Origin: Eimeria necatrix
Taxonomy: Eukaryota; Apicomplexa; Conoidasida; Eucoccidiorida; Eimeriidae
DNA length: 64,000 nucleotides
NCBI RefSeq assembly: GCF_000499385.1
Contig: NW_013655000.1
Coordinates: 153,962 to 217,961 of the forward strand
Direction of reading: 5' to 3'
This document shows positions 14,001 to 24,954 of the stretch, one piece after another. A program made the translations under genes and the position numbers. The notes under the pieces were generated by a model. It was not told the origin of the DNA. It made no database searches and was given only the letters and a program-made list of their open reading frames with translations. Every line of letters starts with the position of its first letter. Within the stretch, counting starts at the first letter, position 1.

Positions 14001-15481
14001 TCGCGTTCCCTACGAAGCCGCAGCAAACCAACCAGGAGAAACTCTGCAAATCGAGTTTTGTAATCGCCAATTTACCTTTCGCTACGTAGCCTTACCTTCA
14101 CATCCGCGTTCATGAACTGTGGCGCATCTGCGTCCCACAATTCCCTGAGTTCCTTACTCACGTTCTGCATTCACATCACGAACATATCACAGCCGGCCAT
14201 CGAGGCCAGAAAAAGACCTTTGCGGCTCTCAGAAAGCACTACTACTGGCCAGGAATGCGCGCCTACACTACTGCTTATGTTGCGTCATCCACTCGCTGTC
14301 GAGCCAGAAAGTATCTTAACCAGAAGCCTGCAGCCCTTCTTCAACAGTTGCTCATCCCTTCTCGTCGATGGGCGCACGTGAGTCTCGACTTTATCACAGA
14401 TCTTCCCCTTACAACGACAGGGCACGGCTCGATTCTTGTCCTGGTCGATTCCCTCAGCAAGATGGCCCATTTCGATCCTGCAAAGAAGTCATTCTCAGCA
14501 GCAGACACCGTGGAGCTTCTCGCAGGCCGTCTTATCCGCTATCACGGTTTTCCAGAGGTGCTCATATCGGATCGCGACCCCCGTTTCCAGTCGGATCTTT
14601 GGAACCAACTCTGTCGCCGCTTTACCATCAAACGGTGCATGTCCTCGTCCTACCATCCCCAAAGCGACGGCCAAACTGAACGGGTTAACCGCACACTGGA
14701 GCAGATGCTTCGTACCTATATCAAATCTGACGAACGCGAGTGGGAGCTTTTGCTTCCGGCCTTGGAACTTGCCTACAACGCAACAAGTCATTCATCCACT
14801 GAGCTCTCTTCCTTCGAGGTCATGGTTGGCGACAACCCGTTGACTGCTGCGGACCTTGATATCGTAGGCGCGTTAGCTCCTACGCTCACTCCTCCGATGA
14901 CTAAGCTTTTCCGGCAGCTCTGCGACAGAGCACATAGTCACATCCTGAAGGCAAAATGGCAGCAGAAGTACGCAGAGACAAAGCGTCGAGCAGTGGGGTA
15001 TGTACTGGGAGACAAGGTTTGGCTCAGTAGCAAGCACTTACCTCCTTTCAACCGCTGCCCTAAGTTCGGGCCCCTTTACCGCGGACCCTTTGAAGTCATC
15101 GAACGCATAGGGACCGTCGCTCACCGTCTCGTTCTGCCTCCCACCTATGAATGCCATCACGTTTTCCATGTTTCGAAGCTAGTTCTCCACCGCCCCCGCC
15201 CTCCCGACTTGGTTCTCCCGGAAGCCGACGCCGCCTGGCCTCCTATCCGCGATACAGCAGGCAATCCAACGGAGGAGTATGAAATCGATTATATTATGGG
15301 CCAAAGTGGCTCGGGAGATGCAGCCCGGTACCTCGTGAACTGGCGCGGGACCCCTGAAGATCAAGCCACATGGGAGCCAGCTCACCACCTTACAGGCTGC
15401 CCGGCTTTGCTTCGCGCTTGGCGCCGCCGCCAACGAAGACGTCTTCAGGCTCGAAACAACATTGGTCCTTCCGAGGCGTAG
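11094..15481 (+). pseudogene. pol: Retrotransposon Pol (PR-RT-RNaseH-INT-chromodomain), disrupted
   Basis: Replication polyprotein of copy 1. A spacer frame (11094-11408) ends in TAG and continues in the same frame as protease, with active site LLDTGAS at about 11514-11534 and GLDWPIEHK. Reverse transcriptase lies near 12450-13130 (LDLEAGFHQIRM, FGLKGAPATF, catalytic YLDD at 12916-12927). RNase H (TDASGYAIGAV, YDQELLAL, YTDHQ) is cut by TGA at 13609-13611, where copy 2 has a sense codon. Integrase shows an HH zinc half, then CX2C with its first Cys changed to Ser, and core D, D, E in LDFITDLP, ISDRDPRF and GQTERVNRTLE. A GPF stretch and a chromodomain (EYEIDYIMG, YLVNWRGTPEDQATWEP, about 15270-15430) end the protein. 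Two small deletions shift frame, near 12280 and near 14085. Confidence 0.93.
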
Positions 15482-15647
15482 AGGTATGGGTCCGTCACAT
15501 TCCACCGCCTGCAGCACGGGCACCCTTCAATGAGGAGGGGCGAGGGAGCCCTGCGCACCGCGTGCGCTCACGGCGTTAGCTTTAGAAGAGCACAGAGATT
15601 GAAAAGGCAAAAATAACGTGTTTTGGGGTAGGTCTCTTCAGTCCGGC

Positions 15648-15658
15648 AAGGGGGGAAA
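15648..15658 (+). other. Polypurine tract of copy 1
   Basis: AAGGGGGGAAA directly ahead of the 3' LTR start (15660), the expected place for the plus-strand primer. Confidence 0.75.
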
Positions 15659-15659
15659 T

Positions 15660-16075
15660 TGTAGTGCACAGACACTACAATAGGGCTTGCTGGTGATCTA
15701 TAGACGATAGCTAGCTAGCGACCTACAAGGGGTCGCAACACTGGAGGAGGACAGGACCCTCCCACTAGGGTCAAAGTAAGGCAATTTGTCTGCGACTTAA
15801 TATGGATACGCTAGAGGTGCCTGAAAATGCGTGGAGACTGAGGCTGGCGATAGCGCCGGCACCAGTGCAGGGCTCCTTCCCACAGGGCCTAGGAGGCGAG
15901 CACCCCGAGTGGGGCAAATCGAACAACAACAGATTTTGGAAACCTAAGAATTACTGTATTTCTATAAATATAAGCTACTGTTTCAAGGAAATGGGCCTAC
16001 GTTAGGTGCCGATCATACGCCCTGCTCGAGGAGCAGGTAGCAGCATAGTCGCAGCAGTAGGCGCTGTGCTCTACA
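15660..16075 (+). repeat. 3' LTR of copy 1 (subfamily A)
   Basis: 416 bp, about 93 percent identical by eye to the 5' LTR. A 19-bp near-duplicate of its end (GTAGGTGCTGTGTACTACA) follows immediately at 16076-16094. Confidence 0.93.
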
Positions 16076-16094
16076 GTAGGTGCTGTGTACTACA

Positions 16095-16451
16095 GGTTGA
16101 GACGCGGATTTAGCGCTGTAACCTCTTACTAGTGAAATACAATTGCAATTTACTAGCAAATTAACATTTCTAGTATATACATACTAGAAATTTCTGCGAA
16201 TGCCCTAAGATTGGGGCTGTCGACAACGCAGGCACCGTTGCGCGTCACATCCTCACCGCACCAGCAAAGCAAGAACCATGAGGAGTGACTTTTATGAAAT
16301 ATGTTTTTGAGAAGTTGATATAAAGCGATCTTTTTAATAAATTGGTAGACGATACATGACCGATGCATCGGTAGTAGAGAAGGTTTCATAGAGCGCCAGA
16401 GTCGAAGGTTGTGCAGCGCCGTAAATGCTGTAGAGAACGCAGTGTACTACA
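16095..16451 (+). repeat. Truncated LTR of subfamily B
   Basis: It matches the 5' LTR of copy 2 (19377-19825) from about position 90 to the end, finishing AACGCAGTGTACTACA. The first part is missing and the fragment abuts the end of copy 1, so it predates or was rearranged with that insertion. Confidence 0.85.
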
Positions 16452-16478
16452 CTCACCACTGGCTCATTGGGGGACCAG

Positions 16479-16498
16479 TGTAGTGTCTGTGCACTACA
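16479..16498. repeat. Isolated LTR-end palindrome
   Basis: TGTAGTGTCTGTGCACTACA resembles the palindromic first 20 bp of the LTRs but has no LTR body attached. Confidence 0.6.
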
Positions 16499-16644
16499 GC
16501 CACCCTCAACCCCTGGCCTATCTGAGAAGCACCTCAAGGCTAGTCTGCAGCAGCCACCACGTTTCTTCAAATGAAGTCCTTCAAATTGTGCCTTAACTTA
16601 GATACGCTAAATTTTGCACTTTTGGAGGATATGCCTTCAATCAG

Positions 16645-16665
16645 TTGTAGTGCTGCGCACTACAA
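16645..16665. repeat. Isolated LTR-end palindrome, perfect 9-bp arms
   Basis: TTGTAGTGC and GCACTACAA flank a TGC spacer. It is the same sequence theme as the LTR termini, again without an LTR body. Confidence 0.6.
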
Positions 16666-17265
16666 CAAGCATCACCATCGCAGCTGAGTAAAGTGTGCAC
16701 AGAAGTATTCAGCGTCCACGGATGTTCTAGCTTATTCTAGAGAACAATGATAGACTGCTACAGCGTGATTTTCGCTCTTTGAGGAGTTATAAATTCATTG
16801 CATTTTCAGTTTTCAGCTCATCAGCGCAACTTATACCCGTTTCAGACTCCATTACGGGTGTACAGTTTTACGTGTCTCAATACTCAGGCAAGGCATTTGC
16901 TTTCACTTTAATTTTGCTACATGTGTATTTTTGGGCTGCAGAATTAAATCCACTCAGGTGCCGCTTTTCGTTGTGTTCCCTTAGAAGTTCCACTATGGCT
17001 GGCTACATTGGCTCTGAGCTTCTAATTTTTTCCATTTGTTTCTCTAGCCGCCTATTTCGACGGCGCGCAGATCTAGACCCGAAAAGCCGAAACTTCCATC
17101 TTCCTACTGTGCCGTAGTGCTTGCATATTTGGTGCTATTCGAGCTACTTGCTCTATTCATCTTCCATAGGATTCCATTCAAATTTAGCATGGCAGCATTG
17201 CGGTAGATTGTTGATGCATGATTGCAGAAAATTCTCGTTGGCGTGTTTTTTTTCGGATGGAGGGC

Positions 17266-17338
17266 GGCGGCGTGGCCCAATGGATAGGGCGTCTGACTTC
17301 GGATCAGAAGGTTGTGGGTTCGAGTCCCATCGTCGTCA
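17266..17338 (+). tRNA. tRNA-Arg (anticodon TCG)
   Basis: 73 nt that fold as a cloverleaf: acceptor GGCGGCG/CGTCGTC (with two G-U pairs), D-stem GCCC/GGGC, anticodon stem TCTGA/TCAGA with loop CTTCGGA, T-stem GTGGG/CCCAT with loop TTCGAGT, and discriminator A. No intron. The box A and box B promoters lie in the D- and T-arms. A T5 run at about 17355-17359 can serve as the Pol III terminator. It closely resembles eukaryotic tRNA-Arg(TCG). Confidence 0.95.
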
Positions 17339-19376
17339 GCTTTGCCTCCGAGAGTTTTTGAGTGGCAGTGTTTCTTTTATTGCTTGCGTACTGTTCAGCA
17401 ATCACAGTGCGCAAAAGTTGCGCAACAGGTGCCTCGAAAAGTATTCTGTGAAAAGCATTCTGTCCGAAGCCTCCCATTAAACGAGTAAGAAGTGTCGACC
17501 CCAAAGCTGCGGGTTATACATACAAAAGCTACTCAGGCCGATGTAATGGGGATAGAGACTTGTTTTGCGCACGTCGCAAATAAGTTGCTTTTAAGCGCCC
17601 AGGAAACAGGCCACCAGACGTGTTCAAGCAATCATTTTGTCGCGAAGCTAGCAGGCATCACAGTTTTTCAGTGGAACAGCTATACTGCTGTAGCGTCGGC
17701 AGCCTCCAAACAGTGTTACAAGGTTCAAAAGCAAGTCGGCTAAGAGAAACTTTTAAGCAAGCGTCAGCCCGCTCAATAACTGCGAGACCTCATATTAGCG
17801 TTTCGTCTTCATAGCACGCCGTAAAACCCGCATTCGGTCATGGAAAATCACATTAGCAGAGTTTGAGACTTCAACACGTGGCAACAAGTAGCAACGTAAT
17901 CAAAGTTTCATATAAGTTCTTTTTGCCGCACCTGTCTTACCAGAAAAGCAAGCATAAACGCTCATGCCGTCTCTGGCACACGTTACTTTTTCCGACCCCA
18001 GTGGACAAAACTGCCAGTCTAGTTGGAGATAAGACGAATCGTTAGGGGTAAGTTAATGAAGGAATTACTGAGTTTTGTACTATTGCAGTATCTGGCGTCT
18101 TTTTGTCAACGTTAACCGCGTTGTTGCTCACCCAGGTATCTGGCGAGACGAGCATCCTAAGCGCAAACTGTTATCTCCTATTGAGCAGATCAATGCTCTT
18201 CTTCAAGGCTACACTCAGGCACTGGCCATTCATAGAAATGAGAAAGTGGGCGAGGGCGTGCTGACCGCTCGCCAGCACGGTCCTGTGAAAGGTACCTTGG
18301 TGCGCTATGCGAGCGACTGCACAGTAGCCGTGCTCCGGGTAACGGACAAGTAGGAAGCAATTGCGCCAAAATAGAGCGCAAGTAAAAACTACTATGTGAT
18401 AGCACGGGACTCTACAGCGAGTAGCCAAGTCTCAAGTGAATCCGTGCCTGTCAGCCAACCTATGTTAGCGCAGTGTTGCCCACATTGGCATAGTTGCAGT
18501 CAGACTGTACCAATGTGCCAGAACTGAAGCGATCGTGCTTAGCGCGCAGAAAACTAGTAATTTTAAGGGAACAGGATATATTTCAATTGATTGAACATGC
18601 TTTTGCTACTTTAACTATGCTTTGTGTATATTTTTAGTGCTCTTTGAGCTTCACATATTGCTTCCTGCAGAATGTGTGCCGTCAGCTTATTTACAAGCAC
18701 GAAGTCCTTTGATGTCTCTCGTTAGAACGGCAGTAAGGGAGGGACAGGCGCATACTGTTAAGTATTGCCCCAATTAACAAATTGGGTCTTCTCCCGCCTC
18801 CTTGGAAGGCACCTCTGTGTCAGTTAAGGCTAATACATGATAAAATACTAACTCAAGTGTACAAAAACACATGGCATCCCACGTCTGTTTGGGAGAGCCG
18901 CGCACTGGAAGGCTCCGAATCGCCACTGAATATAGAAAGTATGGCCTTGCTTTCACCTTCCACACAAGTTCGCAACTTTAGACACAAACAAAAGTACTAC
19001 TGCAAAATTGACTGCCACAAAAGTCAATACGCAGCAACAATGTTACAATGACTGCATCTGATTTTCCTATCGAATCATTTACGCACTGGTTTTTCTTTGT
19101 CGCTGGCTTTTCTGTATTAACAAACGTGTGCGTTTGCGAAAAGGGTGAGAAACGAGCTTCGGCAAAAGAAGAAGCGCCTATTTGTGAACACGAGATTTCC
19201 CGTCAAGTTAGCATTTGAAGAAGATGATGTACTTCTTCCCATGCGTTCTGTTTTATCTCGATAGTTTTGGATTCTAAGTTTACTTTCACTTTGCGCAGCT
19301 GCTTCACACCATGTTGCGGAAAGCATTCTTATGTGAGCACTGCCGACGTAAAATTCAGTGGGCCTTTCATCCCGAG
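17339..19376. other. Intergenic, no gene recognised
   Basis: An open stretch at about 18075-18353 on + (with GYTQALAIHRNEKVGEGV) has a CCCAG acceptor-like site inside it but no recognisable domain, so it is left unannotated. Nothing else is seen. Confidence 0.45.
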
Positions 19377-19825
19377 TGTAGTGCGCAGGCACTGTAGTGC
19401 GGAGGCACTACAATGGGGCCTACTGGTGACCTATAGAGGATAGCTAACTGATGACCTATAGGCGGTTCAGAGGTTGAGACGCGGCTTGAGCGCTGTAACC
19501 TCTTACTAATGAAATACAAATGCAATTTATTAACACATTAGCATGTATATACTAGAAATGCCTGCGAGTGCTCTAAGATTGGGGCTGCCGACAAAGCCGG
19601 CACCGGTGCGCGGCACATCCTCACCGCACCAGCAAAGCCAGAACCATGAGAAGTGACTTCTATGAAATATGATCTTGAGAACTTGATATGAGACGATCTT
19701 TTTAATAAATTGGTAGACGAAACGTGACCCATGCATCGGTAGTAGAGAAGATTTCATAGAGCGTCAGAATCGAGGGTTGTGCAGCACCAGCACCGTACAC
19801 ACTGCAGAGAACGCAGTGTGCTACA
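19377..19825 (+). repeat. 5' LTR of copy 2 (subfamily B)
   Basis: 449 bp. The terminal palindrome is present twice in tandem (TGTAGTGCGCAGGCAC, then TGTAGTGCGGAGGCACTACA). The body aligns only loosely with subfamily A, sharing GTGACCTATAGA and CCGGCACC blocks. Confidence 0.85.
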
Positions 19826-19925
19826 TTTGGGGGCTGTTCAGGAGTATAAAAACTTTTTTCCAGACCTGAGGGTAGAAATACTTTGCTTTAATAATTCGCA
19901 CCTAGATATCTTAGCTGAGTAAGGA

Positions 19926-20945
19926 ATGCACCTACGCAGCGTACGCAGCGGACGCGTAGTTGGACCTATGCAACAGGACACTTCTACCATGTCAGTAAAC
20001 AAGTTGCCCAGTGAAATACCAACCCAACCTCGACATGCTACTCCGAAACCCACGGTGGCAGAGCAGCCGCACGGGCGTAAGGAGACACCCCAGCAGGTGG
20101 CACCTACAGCAAATGTTAAAGGCATGCCACAGGACGGTCCGTACGTCACGTGGGACAAATTCCACTCTGCAATGGCTGTGAAAAAGAATGTTATAGGCGG
20201 GCCTGGAGAATCGAGCGTAACGTCGCTTATACTCCCTGCAGACGGCAGTACTATGCAGGCCTTTTTAATGCGTATTGAACGACGGTACACTCAGATGGGA
20301 TTGGAGACCAGTGAGTGGGGGGATGCACTTATCGACCATCCTGTGGGTCCGGCTCTAGCTTATTGGATGTATCTACAGCGAACTATTAACCTAAGCGACT
20401 GGGCGACTGTACAGCGCCGGCTTCTGGAAGGGTTCGACAAGACAATGTCGTAGAGTCAACTGCTAACGGAGTTGGCTAAAGCACGGTGTAATGGAAACCC
20501 TAAAGAGTATACGGACCAGTTTGCGGCTGTAGCAGAGCGTGGAGTTGGGATCTCCCCCGTCGAACTCGCTGAATTCTACTGCGCTGGGCTACCAACTGGC
20601 CTCCATCTTCTCATTACAAATAATGGGCTGGTGAAGTATTCCTCCCGGGAACAAGCGGCAACAGCAGCAGCGCGACTCTATGAACCTAAGCAGACCGTGC
20701 TAGAGCTACGAGAAAGGGCTAGTCGAGCGATGCGAGCTGCTACTGGGGCAACTGCAACCCATCAAAAGCAGGAAAATGAAACTAGGCCTGGAGAAAACTC
20801 CGGGAACTGCTACGAGTGTCAGGGTCGTGGACACCCGGCACGAGTTTGCCCCAGCAAGGGGTAATGAACCAAGCGGCTAGGCGAGACCTGTAAGAAGTGT
20901 GGCGGCGTGGGACACTATGCTGGTGACTGTCCTACATACTGAGGC
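19926..20945 (+). pseudogene. gag: Gag of copy 2, interrupted
   Basis: It aligns with the Gag of copy 1 from MHLRSVRSGR onward. A TAG at 20451-20453 replaces the CAG of copy 1 in the DKTMSQ stretch. Further stops (TAA, TGA) follow the first zinc knuckle CYECQGRGHPARVC, and another TGA follows the second knuckle region. The stretch missing in copy 1's assembly gap is present here. Confidence 0.88.
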
Positions 20946-21079
20946 CGTGCCGAGTCGGAAAACAAGAGTAGTAGGCAACCTATCCGTCCCAGCACTGAGA
21001 AGACCGAACGTTTAAACCGCGACGCCTAGGCGTTGTTGGAGACGAGCGTTCTAGGCCGCGTAGCCATGGCAAAGGGATA

Positions 21080-24000
21080 ATGTTTGCGGTAGCGACAGGA
21101 CCTAATGCCATTCCAGTCTTCCTAGAGCGGGGGAACCGCCTCCTCAACACGGTAGATGGAGACAAAAAGAGCGCTGAGGTCGTGCAGGGGACTCAGCCGC
21201 CTTCGGAAGCGCGGTTGGAGTCTGGGCCGACGCCGATGCGGAATGAAGAGGCGCCGTGCAAGAAGACAGATAGCAGCGGGAAATCTGCAGAAGCGACAGA
21301 AGAAGACTGCAGGCCAGAAGCGATAGAGACTATGCCGCACTAGTGGCAGGAAACTAGTGCGAAGGAATCTTGCAACCAAGGAGGAGCCTTGTGTTACGGG
21401 GGTGCAACAGCGGCACTTCGCGTTGAGTTTGCAGGAAGTTCATGCCAGGCACTTTTAGACACAAGCGCTTCGAGAAGTTTCATTAACCCTAAAACAGTCG
21501 AGCGATTGCAGCTGAGGGTGCGGAGACTTCCAGAAGAGCAAAGGTTCACTGTTGCTACAGGTGAACAATTAAGCATTGATCAAGTTGTGACGGGGTTGAC
21601 GATGTTATGTGGTTTTCAGGGGACTTCTTAGTGGGAACCGTTCCCTATGATTTAGTCTTGGGTTTGGATTGGCTGACTGAGCATAAGGTGCCCTGGTATT
21701 TTCAGTCCGGCAAGCTCCGGAGCTATGTGAACGGCCATTGGTGCGAGTTATCGGTCGTTAGGACGAGTGAAGAGACACTGCAGGGTGACGGTCACATAGT
21801 AGCACTTCCAAGAACTCCTGCAGAGCAAGGGTATTTATGACATTTTGGCTAAGCATGTGGCGGGTATGTCAGCGGAGGAGGCTGCCATATTCCTACGGCC
21901 GCCACCTAAAAGGTATAAATCCCATGCGAAGATTAAGGCGAAGGCACGCATAACGTCGGTTGTTCGCCAGGCGGCGGCCTACGCAAAGATACAAAGAGCA
22001 CCAGAGCACGGTTTGCATTACATCCTGGCTTTGCTCGACGCTGGCTCGTCAGTGGCACTGAGGTTCACGGACGAGTGGCAAGGCGCACTTTGCTCCGCGT
22101 TGATCAGGAATCGAACCAAAGCCTCCGGTTCTAGCCGTCCTTTGGCTTCTACTGCCTTGACAACAGCGGAGGATGAAGAAGAGTCTCCATGGCCTACGGC
22201 GAAACTCGAACACACACTCTTCGATGAGTGGATAAACTCGACAGAGGCACAAGCTATTCCATTCGAGATTATCAAGGTGTTGAAAGAGTTTCGGGCGGTC
22301 TCCCCCAATAACACCTAAAGGATTACTGCCGAAGCGCCCTCATGATCACCATATCCTACTTGTACCTGGAAAACTTCCAGCGAAATCTGCGATTTGCCGA
22401 ATGACCCCAGATGAGCTCACATTCCACAAACAGGAAATAGCTAAATTAGGGGACAGTGGTTGGATCGGACCAACATATTCGCCTATTTGCTCTCCTACGA
22501 TAATGGTCGACAAGTGTGAGGATGGCTCCGGGGAGCGGAAGATGCGTATGGTTGTTAATTACCAGGCTCTGAATGCCCTTACAGTCGCTCCTGATTTTCC
22601 ATTACCTCCCATTCAAACCATTCTGGAGATGCTGGGAGGCGCCAAGTACTTATCCAGTAGTTCCGACCTCTCTGGACACGTTTCCCTCCTGCGACAAGTT
22701 CTCAGTGCTTTCCTGCAGACCCAATTCTACCCAAAATTTCGCAAATGCAAGTTCGCTACCAAGCAATCACATGTTTGGGTTTCGCTATCATTGCCGAAGG
22801 CATAAAACTGCAGAAGATAAAATCGAAGCTATCCGGCACTGGCCAGAGGTGCTGGAAAATGAAACGCAAGTGCGGCAGTTCCTCGGCGCCATTAATTGCT
22901 GTTGCACGTTCATGGGACCTGATTATGCAGACGTTGCGCGGCCTCTGGTTGATCTTACACGGAAAGATGTTAGTTTCAAATGGATAGAACTTCACACAAA
23001 GGCGGTGCAGCAGCTCAAACAGCTCTTAATCGATATCACTACATTAAAAGTTCCTTACACCACGAAGCCTTTCGAGTTATACACGAATGCCTCTGGCTAT
23101 GCGATCGGAGCGGTTCTAGAACAAGAAGGCAAGCCCATCGGTTTCCTCAGCCAAGTGATGAACTCCACACAACAGAGATACTCGATCTACGGTCAAGAAA
23201 TCTTGGCGTTGGTCACGGCCCTGGACAAGTGGTCTCATTTGCTCCGTATCGCAAAAGTTACAGCTTATACAGATCACCAAGGTCTTACCCATCTCCAACA
23301 ACTCCAAGCATCGAAGCCTCTGCGCAGAAGCACCGCTCGGTGGTTAGATTTCCTGGCCAAGTTCCCGGATTTGCACATTGCTTATGTTCAAGGAGCGCAC
23401 AACCAGGTGGCTGATGCGTTGTCTCGCCGTCCCGGTCTCCCCAACGCCTGCTCGCACGACACACTAACGAAACCATTGATGCTTGCAGTAGAACAAACTC
23501 GCGTGGCTCCTCGCTCTCGTGGTCGGCCTGCTAACTACAGCGAGCTCGCCGGCATTCGTTCGCGACGATCGAGACAACGCACCTTGCCATCACCACCTAC
23601 AACTCTGCAGCCTGAGCCCAATCGAGAGGCGGAACATCCTACACCTGCAACGAAGACGCGAGCTGACCCTCCTGCGGCGCCCGAATGGCCGCAAGCCTAC
23701 TCGAAGTGTTCTGTTTTCCGCGCCCCCTACGAAGTCGCTGCAAAACAACCAGGACACGCTATACAAATAGAGTTTCGCAAACGTCACGTCACCTTTCGTT
23801 ATGTTCCGCCTTACTTGCACATTTGTACTTACGGACTATGGCGAATCTGTGTTCCACAATTCCGTGAGTTCCTTACGCGTGTCTTGCATTCACATCATGG
23901 CCATGTGACAGCCGGCCATTGAGGCCAAAAGAAGACCTTCACGGCTCTGAGCAATCACTACTACTGGCCAGGGATACGTGCTTGCACTACTGCGTATGTT

Positions 24001-24903
24001 GATTCCTGTACTCACTGTCGTGCGTCGAAGTCCCTGAGCCAGAAAGCTGGAGGCCTTCTTCAACAGCTACTCATCCCTTCGCGTCGGTGGGCACATGTGG
24101 GCCTCGATTTTGTCATGGATCTTCCCCTTATGAAGACCGATAACGACTCGATTCTCGTGATGGTCGATTCCTTCATCAAGGTGGCTCATTTCGTTCCTGC
24201 AAAGAAGTCATTCTCAGCAGCAGACACCGTGGAGCTTCTCGCAGACCGTCTTATCCGCTACCACGGATTTCTACAGGTACTCATATCGGACCGCGACCCC
24301 CGCTTCCAGTCGGACCTCTGGCAACAACTATGTCACCACTTTAACATCAAACGTGCCATGTCCTCGTCCTACCATCTCCAAAGCGACGGTCAAACTGAAC
24401 GGGTTAACCGCACACTGGAGCAGATGCTTCGTACCTACATCCAATCCGACGAACGCGAGTGGGAGCGTCTGCTTCCGGCCCTGGATTTTGCCCACAACAC
24501 GACAAGCCATTCATCCACCGAGCTCTCTCCCTTCGACGTCATGATTGGCGAGAACCCGCTGGCTGCTGCGAAACTCGATATCGTCGGCGTGTTAGCTCCT
24601 ACGCTCACTCCTCTGACAGCTAAGCTCTTCCGGCAGCTTTGCGACAGAGCGCAGAGCCACATACAGAAGGCAAAATGACAGCAGAAGTACTACGCAGACA
24701 CAAAGAGCCGAGCTGTGGAGTATGCAGTGGGCGACAAGGTTTGGCTCAGCAGCAAGCATCTACCGGCTTCATTTAACTGTCCTAAGTTCGAGCCCCTTTA
24801 CCTAGGACCCTTTGGAATCATTGAACGAATAGGCACCGTTGCTTGCCTGCTGACGTTACGAGGCCGGTGCATCTATAGAAGAAAAGATTTCATAGAGCGC
24901 TAG
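21080..24903 (+). pseudogene. pol: Pol of copy 2, internally deleted
   Basis: The spacer frame ends in TAG at 21341. Protease has DTSAS instead of DTGAS, and a roughly 11-nt loss near 21610 shifts the frame; another shift lies near 22310. About 214 nt of reverse transcriptase present in copy 1 (about 12717-12930, including LDLEAGFHQ and YLDD) are missing at about 22650-22660, so no polymerase activity is possible. RNase H is intact (TNASGYAIGAV, YGQEILAL, YTDHQ, ALSRRPG), as is the integrase zinc finger (HH, then CTHC). The integrase core (LDFVMDLP, ISDRDPRF, QTERVNRTLE) is open at 24097-24678 and ends at a TGA where copy 1 has TGG. The chromodomain is absent. Confidence 0.9.
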
Positions 24904-24954
24904 AGTTGTGGTCGTGCAGCATCGTAGACGCTGTAGAGAGCGCAGTCTACTACA
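24860..24954 (+). repeat. Remnant of the 3' LTR of copy 2
   Basis: It matches the last part of the subfamily B LTR (GATTTCATAGAGCG, then GTGCAGC, then CGCAGTCTACTACA). The preceding ~350 bp of the LTR are deleted. Confidence 0.75.

Larger units (their letters stand above)
9459..16075 (+). mobile_element. Ty3/Metaviridae chromovirus LTR retrotransposon, copy 1 (nearly full length, decayed)
   Basis: Two direct LTRs of 417 and 416 bp (9459-9875 and 15660-16075) start TGTAGTGCAC and end in TACA. Between them are a primer-binding site, gag with two zinc knuckles, then protease, reverse transcriptase, RNase H, integrase and a C-terminal chromodomain. That order, with integrase after RNase H plus a chromodomain, defines the chromovirus branch. 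By eye the LTRs differ at about 30 positions (roughly 7 percent), so the insertion is not recent. No target-site duplication is evident (GATGA on the left, GTAGG on the right). The coding frame is broken several times, so the copy is unlikely to move by itself. Confidence 0.95.
19377..24954 (+). mobile_element. Chromovirus LTR retrotransposon, copy 2 (defective, deleted)
   Basis: Same internal family as copy 1, but with a subfamily B LTR. The 5' LTR is 19377-19825 and the primer-site start (TGGGGGCTGTTC) is at 19828. The gag and pol frames are broken repeatedly. The catalytic middle of reverse transcriptase is deleted, the sequence after the GPF stretch (chromodomain and most of the 3' LTR) is missing, and only about 95 bp of the 3' LTR remain (24860-24954). 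Flanking CCGAG (left) and CCGAC (right) could be a degraded 5-bp target duplication, which would mean the deletions happened after insertion. Confidence 0.92.

Noticed and set aside
9454..16080. Target-site duplication for copy 1
   Set aside because: GATGA on the left and GTAGG (or GGTTG after the 19-bp terminal duplicate) on the right do not match.
16780..17117. Plus-strand frame with hydrophobic stretches before the tRNA
   Set aside because: Composition reflects T-rich DNA. No conserved motif and no paralogue in the window.
18075..18353. Possible exon with GYTQALAIHRNEKVGEGV
   Set aside because: Looks faintly protein-like, but no partner exon, no family and no start context could be found.
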